A stretch of DNA of 64,000 nucleotides from Paenibacillus pabuli NBRC 13638 (GCF_001514495.1 NZ_BCNM01000007.1:124001-188000), one strand, 5' to 3'; shown: positions 8,595 through 18,269, counted from the stretch's first letter. Numbers and translations are program-made. The notes: generated from the sequence alone by a model not told the origin.

Positions 8595-9116
8595 TCTCGT
8601 ATTAAAGAACGGTTACAAGGGGACGATTTGTACGACCTGTTCGTGCAAAGAGACAGAAGAGTATAGCAGATTGCTGATAGAGGACGTCCTGTAAACGTAT
8701 TATCGTAATGCTGATGTTCCTGTTTTTCGGGATTACGTCATGGTGCGTCATCTAACAGCTAAGAATCGGCATTATGTTGGGTGAAGTTAGCTGTTTCTAT
8801 TGTCGGCCCCGACGATGTTTATTACAAACATGTGCAAAAAACTAACTGCGTGTAAACCATTATTTTTACAGTTGTGTTTAAGATGGCGAATATAGTGTCG
8901 GCAAACTATGACTATAAAGCGATTTTTCCATGGTCAGTCGTGCATTTGATTGTGGAGTTCCTGCATACCCTTCGTTCTATTCCTATGTGTCGCTTTATGC
9001 TGCTGCTGTTAGGACTAGTGGCAACAATAGCCTACTTCGAAAAAAATGGATAATCACTGAGGTAGGCTGGTTGGAGTTCTCCATTGTAAGTCGGAAATTC
9101 AGATGGAGGTAGGATT
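8595..9116. other. Intergenic region between bceB and the bcrC-like gene
   Basis: No convincing gene in either strand. It contains a weak 9-bp inverted repeat (AACAGCTAA at 8754 and TTAGCTGTT at 8787, 24-base loop) with no good T-run, and the inverted repeat at 8851-8870 described separately. A 60-codon open frame at 8930-9112 has no ribosome site. Confidence 0.6.
8851..8870. promoter_or_regulatory. Inverted repeat TGTAAA-N8-TTTACA upstream of the bcrC-like gene
   Basis: TGTAAA (8851-8856) and TTTACA (8865-8870) form an exact inverted repeat about 250 bp before the gene. The half-sites resemble BceR half-sites but are in the opposite orientation and spacing, so BceR binding is only a possibility. 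Confidence 0.3.
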
Positions 9117-9710
9117 TTGTTTCAATGGGATATTGATATGTTTCGGACGATTAACGATCTGGGCAAACAGTTTGCTTTTCTGAATCCCGCTGCTGTCTTT
9201 GTGGCGGAATATATGCTGTATGTACTCGCGCTAGCAATGCTTGTTTATTGGTTCACCCGCAGCAGCCGGAATCGGATGATGGTTATCCAGGCAGGGCTTG
9301 CTTTTGTTCTGGCAGAGATCATCGGTAAATTGGCAGGCAAGTTTTATGAGCATTATCAGCCGTTCGCGGTATTGCCAAATGTCAACAAACTCCTAAACCA
9401 CGATATAGATAATTCTTTTCCGAGCGATCATACGATTTTGTTTTTTTCCATCTCTGTCTCCTTCTGGCTTGTCCGGAGAAAGGGAGGGTGGCTCTGGCTG
9501 GCGCTTGCTTGCTGTGGTGCTGTCTCCCGCGTTTGGGTTGGAGTTCATTATCCAGTGGATATCGCAGTGGGAGCGTTGATTAGCATCATTTCAGCTTTGT
9601 TCATCTATTGGTTGGCACCAAAGCTTGGGATTATCAGGCGGTTTCTGGCTTTATATGAAAAAGTGGAACAGCGCGTATTACCTGTCCACCGTAAGTCTGG
9701 TAGTATGTAA
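9117..9710 (+). CDS. bcrC: PAP2-family undecaprenyl-diphosphatase (BcrC-like)
   Basis: A 197-aa membrane phosphatase with about five membrane helices. The PAP2 motifs are visible: KFYEHYQPF (motif 1, with Lys), PSDHT (motif 2, the PSDH form seen in BcrC rather than PSGH) and SRVWVGVHYPVD (motif 3). BcrC dephosphorylates undecaprenyl pyrophosphate, the bacitracin target. It starts at TTG 9117 with GGAGGT upstream. Position behind BceRSAB supports a role in cell-wall-antibiotic resistance. It carries a long cytoplasmic C-terminal tail typical of the group. Confidence 0.85.
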   Translation: MFQWDIDMFRTINDLGKQFAFLNPAAVFVAEYMLYVLALAMLVYWFTRSSRNRMMVIQAGLAFVLAEIIGKLAGKFYEHYQPFAVLPNVNKLLNHDIDNSFPSDHTILFFSISVSFWLVRRKGGWLWLALACCGAVSRVWVGVHYPVDIAVGALISIISALFIYWLAPKLGIIRRFLALYEKVEQRVLPVHRKSGSM

Positions 9711-9953
9711 ATTCCCGCCAGTACCAGGTTTGTTACGATATGTCGAAACAATTGCTATGTATCTGGCTTAAACAAAAATGCACAAAACGTACACTGTGTA
9801 ATTAAATCCAGTAAACTCACCGATTTCCGTACACTAAGGAGCGCAGCACAAAGCCAATTATGTTGTATTTCTTCTTGTTATTCAGGCCGAACCAACTAAG
9901 GAGAAATAAGCAGATATTATCTTTAGTGGTCTGTAGCAGGTACGATAGCACAA

Positions 9954-10010
9954 TAAAAAGCGGTAGCAGGTCTAGAATTTCTTGGTTCCTAGATCGGCTA
10001 CTGCTTTTTT
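9954..10010 (+). terminator. Terminator-like hairpin
   Basis: AAAAAGCGGTAGCAG pairs with CTACTGCTTTTTT and an inner TCTAG pairs with CTAGA; a T-run follows on the plus strand. It lies about 245 bp after the bcrC-like gene. Confidence 0.6.
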
Positions 10011-10121
10011 AACGAGTCTGTAATAAGTGGATTTATGATTTTGATCCCTATATTTTGCCGAATGATTGTTCCTTTCAGCGTAGAGTACAAACGACTTTTC
10101 TTAGTTTCATTCATATGAGCG

Positions 10122-10150
10122 AAAAACCACCGGGTGGACCGGTGGTTTTT
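10122..10150. terminator. Bidirectional terminator after the chitinase operon
   Basis: A perfect 12-bp stem AAAAACCACCGG/CCGGTGGTTTTT with a 5-base loop. The symmetric A/T ends allow termination in both directions. Confidence 0.85.
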
Positions 10151-10198
10151 CTTGTCTACTGCACGTTTCAGTTAAAAATATTGCAATTAAATTTTTAA

Positions 10199-12298
10199 CT
10201 ATTGGAGCTGCCACAATGCGGGCACGTTGGATGGTTCCCACCCTGGCAAGGAGGTGTGGGGCTGCAAGCATTTATACGTCTTGCCGTTATATGTGACCAA
10301 TTGTCCCGCAGTATAAGCTGTGTTGGCCTGCCAAGCGGATACGCCCGGATTCGTCGTTTCAGCCGCCGTCTTCACGCTAACCGCGTTGCTCGCTGCAGAT
10401 GCATTACCCGCCGCATCTTTTGCTTTTACCGTAAAAGTATATGAGGTATCCGCTGCAAGCCCGCTGATTGTTGCTGTCGTTCCGGTTACCGTTGTTGCCA
10501 GTGCCGTTCCGTTGTACACGTCATAACCCGTTACACCGACATTGTCAGTGGATGCCGTCCAGCTCAGCGTTATGCTGGATGTTGTTTGGGCGGTCGACGC
10601 AAGGTTCGTTGGTGCAGTTGGTGCTTGCGTATCGCCTCCCGGCTGAGCTGTTGTGCTCACGGTTACTGCATTACTGGCCGCAGACAGATTACCTGCTGCA
10701 TCTTTTGCTTTTACCGTGAAGGTATATGAAGTGCCCGCTGTAAGTCCACTGATCGTTGCAGTCGTTCCGGTGACGGATGTCGCAAGATTAGCGCCATTAT
10801 AGACGTTATAACCGGTAACCCCTACATTATCCGTTGAAGCATTCCAGGCCAGCGTCACTGAATTCGCCGTCACGCCTGTCGAAAGGGCATTCCCCGGTAC
10901 GCTTGGTGCCGTCGTATCTACTGGAGGCACTGTACCACCGGTAGGCAGATCGGCTTTCAATTTGTTTTGGAGTGTTTTGTTACGGTCACCGCTCAGCTCC
11001 CAGAACATCGCACCACCGAGTCCTTTGCTCTTGATATAAGCCGTTTTATATCCAACGGACTCCGCATCATCATAACTGATAAAGCGCTTGTTGGACGCAT
11101 TATAGAGATATGGCACTTTGGCCGTGTCATTCCAGTAACGCGTGTACCCGTTTTTGTTGATGTAGTTGGCTTCCAGATCATAGAAATCAAAGGAACCTGC
11201 TTCCCATGTTCCAACGGAAGAACCACCTGTACACGTCTGATACTGGCCATTATTCGCCTGTGCACATCCATCCCAGCCACGGCCATAGAATGGAACACCA
11301 AGCACAAGTTTAGCGGCTGGCACGCCTGCATTCAAATGCCCTTGTGCTCCGGCTGCCACATTAAAGGTATTCGCATCTGGTACACCAGCAGCTGAAGCCG
11401 CAGGATCATAGTTCAACGGCGCATTATGCGCGCTGATTTTTTGCCAAGCCCCGTTAAAATCGTATGTCATAATGTTAATCCAGTCGACGATGGCCGCAAT
11501 TTTTGCCAGCTCCGTATTGGCAGCATAGGTCGCCGATGCACCACTTGCAATCGTAAGCAAATACTTCTTGCCATCCACAGCTCCCGCTGCATCCAGCTTT
11601 TCACGGATTTTGCTCAAGAGCAGGGTGTAGTTCTGCTTATCTTCTGGACGTTTGCTGTTACCATCGAGTCCGCCTGATACCGGGTACTCCCAGTCCAGAT
11701 CCACCCCGTCAAAATTGTACTTCCGCAGGAAGTCGACGGCAGAGTTCGCAAAGACTTCACGAGTTGCAGCCGTCGCGGCTACATCAGAGAAGCGGTTGGA
11801 CCATGTCCATCCTCCGACGGAGATAATGGTTTTCAGGTTAGGATTAATTTGTTTCAGCTTGTTAAGCTGATTGATATTGCCTGCAATGGGCTGATCCCAT
11901 GTATCTCCTGCAAATGTCTTGCCGGTATCGATCCATGGATCGCCAAGTACGATCGTTCCGTTCGGTACATTGATCGTTTGGCTTTTTTCATTCTGACAGG
12001 TCCAGGTTACCGGATTGGGGCCCGAAGGGTCCGGATTTCCATGAATGCCGTTCCAGCAAATATCGGCAAAAGCATAGTTGATATGCGTCACTTTGGTCGG
12101 GTCGATATCGGTTACATTATAGTTTCTTCCGTAGGCAGCCCAGGACGGGTAGTAACCAACAATTTTATAACCATCCGCCGCTTCAGCCGTAGCAGGTTGG
12201 AGTGCAAAGGAAGGGACAATGACGGATAAGAGCAGGGACAGACCAAGGAAAAACTTTGCAGTCTTCTTAAAAGCAGTGTGTTTATTTAAATTTATCAT
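10199..12298 (-). CDS. Secreted GH18 chitinase with two FnIII and a C-terminal CBM5/12
   Basis: A 699-aa exoenzyme. A signal peptide (residues 1 to about 41, ending near TAEAA) is followed by a GH18 barrel starting [10 protein letters not shown], with the catalytic motif [11 protein letters not shown] (DxxDxDxE), MTYDFNGAW and the terminal [11 protein letters not shown]. Two FnIII modules (about 460-550 and 555-645) share long near-identical stretches, and the protein ends with a CBM5/12 chitin-binding module ([28 protein letters not shown]). Its ATG directly abuts the stop of the upstream chitinase, and its AAGGAGG lies inside that gene, so the two are coupled. Confidence 0.95.
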   Translation of the reverse strand: MINLNKHTAFKKTAKFFLGLSLLLSVIVPSFALQPATAEAADGYKIVGYYPSWAAYGRNYNVTDIDPTKVTHINYAFADICWNGIHGNPDPSGPNPVTWTCQNEKSQTINVPNGTIVLGDPWIDTGKTFAGDTWDQPIAGNINQLNKLKQINPNLKTIISVGGWTWSNRFSDVAATAATREVFANSAVDFLRKYNFDGVDLDWEYPVSGGLDGNSKRPEDKQNYTLLLSKIREKLDAAGAVDGKKYLLTIASGASATYAANTELAKIAAIVDWINIMTYDFNGAWQKISAHNAPLNYDPAASAAGVPDANTFNVAAGAQGHLNAGVPAAKLVLGVPFYGRGWDGCAQANNGQYQTCTGGSSVGTWEAGSFDFYDLEANYINKNGYTRYWNDTAKVPYLYNASNKRFISYDDAESVGYKTAYIKSKGLGGAMFWELSGDRNKTLQNKLKADLPTGGTVPPVDTTAPSVPGNALSTGVTANSVTLAWNASTDNVGVTGYNVYNGANLATSVTGTTATISGLTAGTSYTFTVKAKDAAGNLSAASNAVTVSTTAQPGGDTQAPTAPTNLASTAQTTSSITLSWTASTDNVGVTGYDVYNGTALATTVTGTTATISGLAADTSYTFTVKAKDAAGNASAASNAVSVKTAAETTNPGVSAWQANTAYTAGQLVTYNGKTYKCLQPHTSLPGWEPSNVPALWQLQ

Positions 12299-13870
12299 TT
12301 AGTACACAGCCTCCTTTGTCATTTGCGTGCTAAAACCATTCAGGAATGAACGATGTGCGTTCGAAAACTGGTTGTTCGTATACGCATCCCAGTTGATCGA
12401 CCAGGTCATAATCCCCTTAAGGCCTGGATAGCCTGCGGGTTGGCGGAGGGCATAGGAGCCGCCGTACGACACGCCTTTGATCAAATAATTCAATGCCTTC
12501 TGCAGCTCGGCTGGCGTCGTATAACCGCCTCCGGCAGCCTGCTGGGAAGCCGGTACGCCGATTGCAATCTGATCCGGTCGCAGCGGACTAAAGAATGGGC
12601 CAGAACTTCCACCTACATTAAAACCTTGAAGCAGCATTTCAGCCATGGCAACATGGAAATCTGCTGTCCCTTGAGCGTAGGAGCGCCCATCCAGCCCCAC
12701 CATGGAACCTGTGTTATAGTGCTGCACATGAAGCAGAGTCAGGTCATTACGCAAGGCATGAATGACCGGCAGGTATGCTCCCCAAGGACCGCCATAGTTC
12801 AGATATCCGCCCTGTACGTAGGCTGTTTCCGGTGCAGCGGTCAGGACAAAATTAGCACCAAAGTGTGATTTAAGCGCTTTCACACCGTTGATCAGGTTAA
12901 CGATCTTCGGAGTCGTTGGACTGCGAAAGTCGGTATCGCCCGCATTTAAAGACAGGGAGCTTCCTTCAAGATCGATGTCGAGGCCATTGAATCCGTAAGT
13001 CGAAATAATGGATTTTAGGGAATCCTCGAACTGTTGTCTCTTGGTCGCATCTGTGAGCTCAATCGTGCCATTGGCTCCTCCCATGGAAATCAGTACCTTC
13101 TTCCCTTGGCTTTGAAGGTACGCAATGTCCGACTTAAACTCTTCTACCGTAGCGTTATACGGAGTAAAAGCGAGCGTTCCGCTGCCGGGTGAAATCGGTT
13201 CGGCAAAGGAAACATTGATGACATCATAGGCTGTTGATACGTTGCGAAGTCTGATATTGGTAGAGCCGTTATCGAAGTTGTGCCAGTAGCCGATCAGCCA
13301 TTTGCTGCCGCTAGGCCCAGGATTCGAAGATCCGGTGGAAGTGGTAACGCTGAGAGAGGTGCTTGCAGCGGACAGATTGCCTGCCGCATCTTTTGCTTTG
13401 ACTGTAAAAACATATGTGGTGCCGGCTGTCAGTCCTGTTACTACAGCCGTAGTCGTTGAAGTGTTCGCCGCGAGAGTACCGTTCCGGTACACTTCATATC
13501 CGGTTACACCCACATTGTCCGTGGATGCGTTCCAGGTAAGATTGACCGATGTATCCGTAACGAGGGATGAGGTTAAACCTGCAGGAACGGAAGGTGGTGT
13601 CGTATCCGGAGTTGGAGTCCCCCCTCCAGTACCTTCCCCGACGTATTTCCACAACGCAGGCACATTTGAGGGCTCCCATCCGGTCAACGCCGTATGGGGC
13701 TGAATACACTCATAATCTTTATTTAAATAGGTTACTAGATCTCCTTTTTTGTATGCGGTGCCTGCCTGCCACTGGGCAGCGGCATCAGCTCTCGGTGCAA
13801 ACCACGTAATAATCAGAAGAAATGCCAAAACGAATGTAATGACCGGGCGGAATCGAACAGCTTGATTCAA
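12299..13870 (-). CDS. Secreted GH18 chitinase with N-terminal CBM5/12 and FnIII (ChiD-like)
   Basis: A 523-aa enzyme. The signal peptide (to about residue 31) is followed by CBM5/12 ([28 protein letters not shown]), one FnIII (about 90-180) and a GH18 domain with catalytic motif FNGLDIDLEGSS, preceded by VLISMGGANG. The module order is the reverse of the neighbouring chitinase, and the GH18 subtype is different (Bacillus circulans ChiD/Streptomyces-like). The start is TTG at 13870 with AGGAGGG seven bases upstream. First gene of the operon. Confidence 0.93.
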   Translation of the reverse strand: MNQAVRFRPVITFVLAFLLIITWFAPRADAAAQWQAGTAYKKGDLVTYLNKDYECIQPHTALTGWEPSNVPALWKYVGEGTGGGTPTPDTTPPSVPAGLTSSLVTDTSVNLTWNASTDNVGVTGYEVYRNGTLAANTSTTTAVVTGLTAGTTYVFTVKAKDAAGNLSAASTSLSVTTSTGSSNPGPSGSKWLIGYWHNFDNGSTNIRLRNVSTAYDVINVSFAEPISPGSGTLAFTPYNATVEEFKSDIAYLQSQGKKVLISMGGANGTIELTDATKRQQFEDSLKSIISTYGFNGLDIDLEGSSLSLNAGDTDFRSPTTPKIVNLINGVKALKSHFGANFVLTAAPETAYVQGGYLNYGGPWGAYLPVIHALRNDLTLLHVQHYNTGSMVGLDGRSYAQGTADFHVAMAEMLLQGFNVGGSSGPFFSPLRPDQIAIGVPASQQAAGGGYTTPAELQKALNYLIKGVSYGGSYALRQPAGYPGLKGIMTWSINWDAYTNNQFSNAHRSFLNGFSTQMTKEAVY

Positions 13871-14250
13871 GCAAAATCCCTCCTGTATTCAGATTATTTT
13901 CACCTTGCAAACAAAGCTTCACTGATACACATACAAGTGATCCGCGATCTATAGAGCTTATAAAACCGTCTGACGATGAGTATCGCTTCACTCCCTTCCC
14001 TTATCAAAATGGACCTTCCCTCTCGTTTTCTTTTTTTGCAGACATCATCCAAATTTTACAGGGAATTTACAGATCCTCACCCTGTATTTAATCAGTAAAA
14101 TGCAAATCAGATAAGGGATAAATTATTTCTATTGGGGGCGAAAAATGTAATATGCCGCACAAAAAAGGCTGTCTACCAAGTCCTTAGGAGACTTGAAAGA
14201 CAGCCTTTTATCTTTTGTTTCGCAGAGAAGAAAGCATCTTTTACCGCCGA
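13871..14250. other. Intergenic region upstream of the chitinase operon
   Basis: No gene is seen. It should hold the chitinase promoter on the minus strand, though no clean -35/-10 pair stands out, and the terminator of the pectinesterase unit at 14161-14210. Confidence 0.6.
14161..14210 (-). terminator. Terminator of the pectinesterase transcription unit
   Basis: AAAAGGCTGTCT pairs with AGACAGCCTTTT and an inner AAGTC pairs with GACTT. On the minus strand the stem is followed by a run of T. Confidence 0.88.
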
Positions 14251-15297
14251 TTAACCTGCCTCCCCTTCGAAAGGTTGCCACCCATCCTCTCCAGACAGAA
14301 TCAGAGGAACAGTGTACTCGCCTGCTTCCTGCTCACTGAGTGTTCTCGCCCATGGAACTCGGCCCATCGCATTGCCAGCCCCAGGCCCGGCACTATGATA
14401 TTCGGCGTACACCACCGTCGCTTCCGCATCCGTTTTGTTCCAATTATGCCAGCCTTCCTGCTTCACATGAGCCCCCATCCAGCAGTTCAGGAAGCAGACT
14501 TTCGCATGATTGCGCCATGGCCTGCCCAGATATACAGACTCGGCGGGGGCGTTGCTGGTCAGGTCACAATTGATAAACACATAGCCATAACGTGCATCCT
14601 CTGGTGTGGAAGCAGCCGTAATCCAGCCATTCACTTCTCCCTCTGCAGCAACATCGCTCAAGCGATTCTTTGCAAAGATCTCACAACCCTGAAACACCGC
14701 TGTAGCCGAGCCAAAAATAAAATCCACATCGCCCTCAATGTAACAGTCCTCATAATATTGGCGCAGCTTCCGCCGCTCCGCTCCGTCACGCGGCCCCCCG
14801 AAGAAACTCCGGTCAATTGGCTGCTCGGGCAGCGGTCCGGTAAAAATGGTGTCCTGGTGACCGATAAATCGGCAGCGGCGAAAGGCTGCCCGGTCTCCAT
14901 CCACGTAAATGGCCAACGCCTGCCCCACGTCCTTGCCCGGTCCGGCAGAGTTGACAAAAGAAATCCCCTCTGCCGTGAAATCATCAGCCCCGATAAAAGC
15001 CGTATAGGAATGAAAGGTATGATATAACTCCCCGTTCGGGAATTTCTTGAGTGCATAATCGCCATACGTCACTATCGTCTGCTCTGCGCTTTCTCCGATA
15101 AGGTGAACCTTCGATCTCACGATATCCAGCTTCTCCACATAGTTTCCCGGCTTAATGCGAATCTTGAACTTATCGTTGCAGTTAAACGGAATGGCATCAA
15201 TGGCCGCTTGAATGGTGGAATAATCGCCGCTTCCATCCGCAGCAACCAGGTAACCCCTCATGCCGACATCCGCACCTTGTGACATAGGCTTGTTCAT
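14251..15297 (-). CDS. Pectinesterase (CE8), probably cytoplasmic
   Basis: A 348-aa right-handed beta-helix enzyme of carbohydrate esterase family 8. Catalytic motifs are GHQDTIF (Asp), YIEGDVDFIFG (Asp) and YLGRPWR (Arg), with the early VAADGSGDYSTIQAAIDAIP. It removes methyl esters from homogalacturonan, here probably from imported oligomers because no signal peptide is present. It overlaps the upstream GH105-like relic by ATGA, so it may have been part of a pectin-utilisation operon. Confidence 0.93.
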   Translation of the reverse strand: MNKPMSQGADVGMRGYLVAADGSGDYSTIQAAIDAIPFNCNDKFKIRIKPGNYVEKLDIVRSKVHLIGESAEQTIVTYGDYALKKFPNGELYHTFHSYTAFIGADDFTAEGISFVNSAGPGKDVGQALAIYVDGDRAAFRRCRFIGHQDTIFTGPLPEQPIDRSFFGGPRDGAERRKLRQYYEDCYIEGDVDFIFGSATAVFQGCEIFAKNRLSDVAAEGEVNGWITAASTPEDARYGYVFINCDLTSNAPAESVYLGRPWRNHAKVCFLNCWMGAHVKQEGWHNWNKTDAEATVVYAEYHSAGPGAGNAMGRVPWARTLSEQEAGEYTVPLILSGEDGWQPFEGEAG

Positions 15298-15659
15298 GGC
15301 AATCGCTCCATCTCCAGCGCAGCCAGCAGGAGCGGTGCCACGCCCATGAAGGAATCACTCACGATCTGCTCGCCGACATAATAACTGTACGAACCATCCC
15401 GATCCAGATTGTACGCTTCCAGGGAACACGTTCCGACAGAACCGTCTTCCTGAATATACAGATCCAAATGCCTTTTCATAAAGGAAACATACTCGTCCTC
15501 GCCATAATGCTCATCGGTGCATGCCACTGCCATTAACGTCATCGCTTGAACACAAGCCCACCGTTTCAAAGAAAGCTTATGATATCTTTCTCCATCAGAT
15601 TGCTGGCATATCATCTCCGCTATTCGCTGCGACCAGGATAACTGCGTTTGTACCTGCAT
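15294..15659 (-). pseudogene. Internally deleted GH105/GH88 unsaturated uronyl hydrolase relic
   Basis: A 121-aa open frame with a good GGAGGG site seven bases before the ATG at 15659. The first half (LKRWACVQAMTLMAV, DEYVSFMKRHLDLYIQEDGSV) resembles the N-terminal repeat of YteR/GH105 enzymes, and the end (SYSYYVGEQIVSDSFMGV, APLLLAALEME) matches their C-terminal signature. These enzymes are about 340-370 aa, so around 230 central residues, including the catalytic Asp region, are missing without loss of frame. It is coupled to the pectinesterase gene. Family assignment is from pattern recognition. Confidence 0.6.
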
Positions 15660-15942
15660 AAAAGAACCCTCCATGGACCTTGAATGTTGTACTCAGCCTA
15701 TCATTTAATGCTCAGACACCCGTTGGCGGCAAGCTGCCTTCTAATTTTGCGATGATTCAGCTTCAGCTGAATGACGACCAGATCATCCACCTGCTCATAA
15801 GCGGATGAGTGATACGATCAGCTCTGCTGCCTGTGCGGGCCCGTTCTGCCCGGCTCTTGTCCTGCCTACGCCAGCACTCTAGTGAAGCGCAGGATTGTTC
15901 TATTTTTGAAACATGTATTTGTAGCTTCAACCTCTTCGGATT

Positions 15943-16836
15943 CTACATCTGGTTCCGATACTCCATTGGTGTTACCCCCGTCACTCGCTGAAACGCTCTG
16001 TAGAACTGACTGACATTGGAGAACCCCAGCCCAAAGCTGATGGTGGTCACTGAATCTGTGGTATGGCGCAGGCGTCGGGTAGCTTCCTCCACGCGCAAAT
16101 TCAGCACGTACTGATACGGCGTTGAACCTGTCAGCGCCTTGAAGGAACGCATAAAGTGATATCTGCTCTGGTGTGCAACCGCCGCCATCGATTCAATGTC
16201 CATTGGACTTGTATAGTCACTGTGTATATATTCCAACACGCGCCGCAGATGGGGGTCGATGGACGCGCCGCCGTTGCTGCTTGTTCGCTGATAGAGATTT
16301 TGAAGCTGCCCGCATACCAGACCAGACCCCGTACTCCCCACCACACCTATTCCTGCGGTTGCCAGCGTCAGGTTACTCTCATTTGGTTGACCAGTTAGCA
16401 TCCGTCCAAGATATGTCTCTACCGCAAGCTCCGTTTCCTGTATTTGTAACGGTTCAGGCGCATCATCCAGCAAAAGGGCGTTCCAGCCTCGAAACAGTCT
16501 GCTAATTTCAGCAGGATCAAAGGTTTGTGTGGTCCGAAATTCAGTCTGTGCCCCTGGTCGATCCGAATCCTCCAAGCGGCCAACTGGCAGATTTCGAAAC
16601 TTGATAACGATAACTGCGGAATTCGAACCAATCTCGAAAAAGTGCTCCATCCGGGGATGCGCAATAATGCCCAGTCCCGCTTGCAGTGGATATGCCTGCT
16701 GCTCCTGTACCAGATGACACTGCCCTTTTACAGGCAACGTAATCTGATACCAGTCATCATGCACATGGGGTTCATTGGCGAATCCGCCAGAAGCCTTCCA
16801 CAATTCCAATCCATTCAGCATCATGTTTAATTCCAT
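15943..16836 (-). CDS. AraC-family transcriptional regulator with cupin sensor domain
   Basis: A 297-aa regulator. The N-terminal half is a cupin-like sensor (HVHDDWYQITLPVKG, HPRMEHFFEI). The C-terminal AraC domain has both helix-turn-helices: SPMDIESMAAVAHQSRYHFM and the final SFGLGFSNVSQFYRAFQRVTG. I prefer the ATG at 16836 because AGGTGAGG lies five bases upstream; an ATG at 16857 overlaps that site. It is divergent from an FsrA-like MFS gene 118 bp away, which is its most likely target. Confidence 0.88.
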   Translation of the reverse strand: MELNMMLNGLELWKASGGFANEPHVHDDWYQITLPVKGQCHLVQEQQAYPLQAGLGIIAHPRMEHFFEIGSNSAVIVIKFRNLPVGRLEDSDRPGAQTEFRTTQTFDPAEISRLFRGWNALLLDDAPEPLQIQETELAVETYLGRMLTGQPNESNLTLATAGIGVVGSTGSGLVCGQLQNLYQRTSSNGGASIDPHLRRVLEYIHSDYTSPMDIESMAAVAHQSRYHFMRSFKALTGSTPYQYVLNLRVEEATRRLRHTTDSVTTISFGLGFSNVSQFYRAFQRVTGVTPMEYRNQM

Positions 16837-16954
16837 CGTTTCCTCACCTGCTGACATTATAGCAAATCGTGCTCACTTTCCAAGCACTTTTCACAAAGAC
16901 AATTGCTGTCTGTATCTTTTATCATGGTAAAAAAATAATTCGAGGTGGTCTCCC

Positions 16955-18181
16955 GTGGCTCAAGCCGCTGTAAGCAAAATGCAAATCAATCACTCCGCCA
17001 ATTGGGCGCTTGCCGGAGTCAGCTTCGCCCATCTGCTGAATGATGCGATGCAGACTGTTGTCCCGTCTGCTTTCCCGCTGTTCCAGCAAACCATGCAGCT
17101 CAGTTTCGCCCAAATGGGCTGGATTGCCTTCACGTTGAATATTACCGCATCGGTCCTTCAGCCGCTGGTCGGTTATATGTCGGATCGCAAGCCGATGCCG
17201 ATTCTGCTGCCCGGCGGCATGTTATTCTCTCTCATCGGTGTTCTCGGCTTTGCCTTGTCTTCCGAGTTATGGATGCTGCTTGTCTCCGCAGCATTGATTG
17301 GCATAGGCTCATCCATCCTGCATCCTGAATCCTCACGCGTCGCTCATCTGGCGGCAGGTCGCGGACGCGGGATGGCACAATCCATCTTCCAGGTCGGCGG
17401 CAACACGGGGCAGGCTCTCGCCCCGCTGCTGGTTGCCTTTATCCTGCTCCCGCATGGACAGCTTAGTTTTCTGTGGCTCATGGCTTTTGCCCTGATCGGG
17501 ATCGTGATCCAGTCTTCCGTCAGCCGTTGGTACAAAGACAAGCTGGCAGACAATCGCAGTCGTCAGCAACAGCCAGTACAGGCAAATGGCATTGTGCAGC
17601 CTGCTGCTCAGCCTGCAAGTCGGGGATTTATCGCTTTTACGATGGGGATCCTCATCCTGCTGCTGTTTTCCAAATTCGTATATATTGCCGGCATGACCGG
17701 ATACTATGCCTTTTATTATGCCGATGCGTATAACCTGCCTCTTTCGCAGGCACAGATCTGCCTGTTCGTTCTGCAATTTGCAGGCATGGTTGGAACCTTG
17801 CTCGGCGGCCCACTGGCGGACCGTTATGGACGTAAACCGATGATCTGGTTCTCCATCGCGGGTACTGCACCATTTTCACTGCTGCTGCCTTATGCAGGAC
17901 CTGCTCTATCCATGGTATTATGCGGCATCATCGGACTGATTCTCATGTCCGGCTTCAGCGTCATCATTGTGTATGCACAGGAGCTGCTGCCGCGTCATAT
18001 CGGAACGGTGTCCGGATTGTTCTTCGGCCTGTCATTCGGCATGGCCGGACTTGGCTCAGTCGTGCTCGGTTCCCTGATTGATGTGACCAGCATTTCATTC
18101 GTCATCAAGCTATGTTCCTTTTTACCGCTGCTCGGGGTATGTGCTGTATTCCTGCGCCGAGATCGGCCAAGAAATGCCTAA
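16955..18181 (+). CDS. MFS transporter, fosmidomycin-resistance (FsrA) type
   Basis: A 408-aa, twelve-helix exporter. The GTG start at 16955 follows GAGGTGG. The opening NWALAGVSFAHLLNDAMQTVVPS and the segment IGIGSSILHPESSRVAHLAAG are characteristic of the Fsr branch of MFS; motif A reads GGPLADRYGRKP in the second half. Family members export fosmidomycin or unknown toxic metabolites. The divergent AraC-type gene is the probable regulator. Confidence 0.9.
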   Translation: MAQAAVSKMQINHSANWALAGVSFAHLLNDAMQTVVPSAFPLFQQTMQLSFAQMGWIAFTLNITASVLQPLVGYMSDRKPMPILLPGGMLFSLIGVLGFALSSELWMLLVSAALIGIGSSILHPESSRVAHLAAGRGRGMAQSIFQVGGNTGQALAPLLVAFILLPHGQLSFLWLMAFALIGIVIQSSVSRWYKDKLADNRSRQQQPVQANGIVQPAAQPASRGFIAFTMGILILLLFSKFVYIAGMTGYYAFYYADAYNLPLSQAQICLFVLQFAGMVGTLLGGPLADRYGRKPMIWFSIAGTAPFSLLLPYAGPALSMVLCGIIGLILMSGFSVIIVYAQELLPRHIGTVSGLFFGLSFGMAGLGSVVLGSLIDVTSISFVIKLCSFLPLLGVCAVFLRRDRPRNA

Positions 18182-18185
18182 TATA

Positions 18186-18215
18186 TTGAAACGCTTGTCA
18201 TTTTGTGACTACAAT
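18186..18215 (+). promoter_or_regulatory. Predicted sigma-A promoter of the YlmA-like gene
   Basis: TTGAAA (18186-18191) and TACAAT (18210-18215) are 18 bp apart, 55 bp before the start codon. Confidence 0.55.
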
Positions 18216-18269
18216 AAGGTCAGGATAACCGAATCGAGACAGAGGCTGAACAGAAAGAAGGAATAACCC

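Larger units (their letters stand above)
9711..10198. other. Convergent intergenic region with two terminators
   Basis: No gene is seen. The region separates the plus-strand bcrC-like gene from the minus-strand chitinase operon and holds two hairpins with T-runs (9954-10010 and 10122-10150). Confidence 0.7.

Noticed and set aside
8754-8795. Inverted repeat AACAGCTAA/TTAGCTGTT as terminator of bceB
   Set aside because: The 24-base loop and lack of a T-run make termination unlikely.
8930-9112. 60-codon open frame before the bcrC-like gene
   Set aside because: No ribosome site and no protein-like pattern; it overlaps the leader of the next gene.
10345-10900. Chitinase FnIII repeats as a transposable or CRISPR-like array
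   Set aside because: The repeats are about 285 bp, in frame and encode FnIII folds, so they are protein-module duplications.
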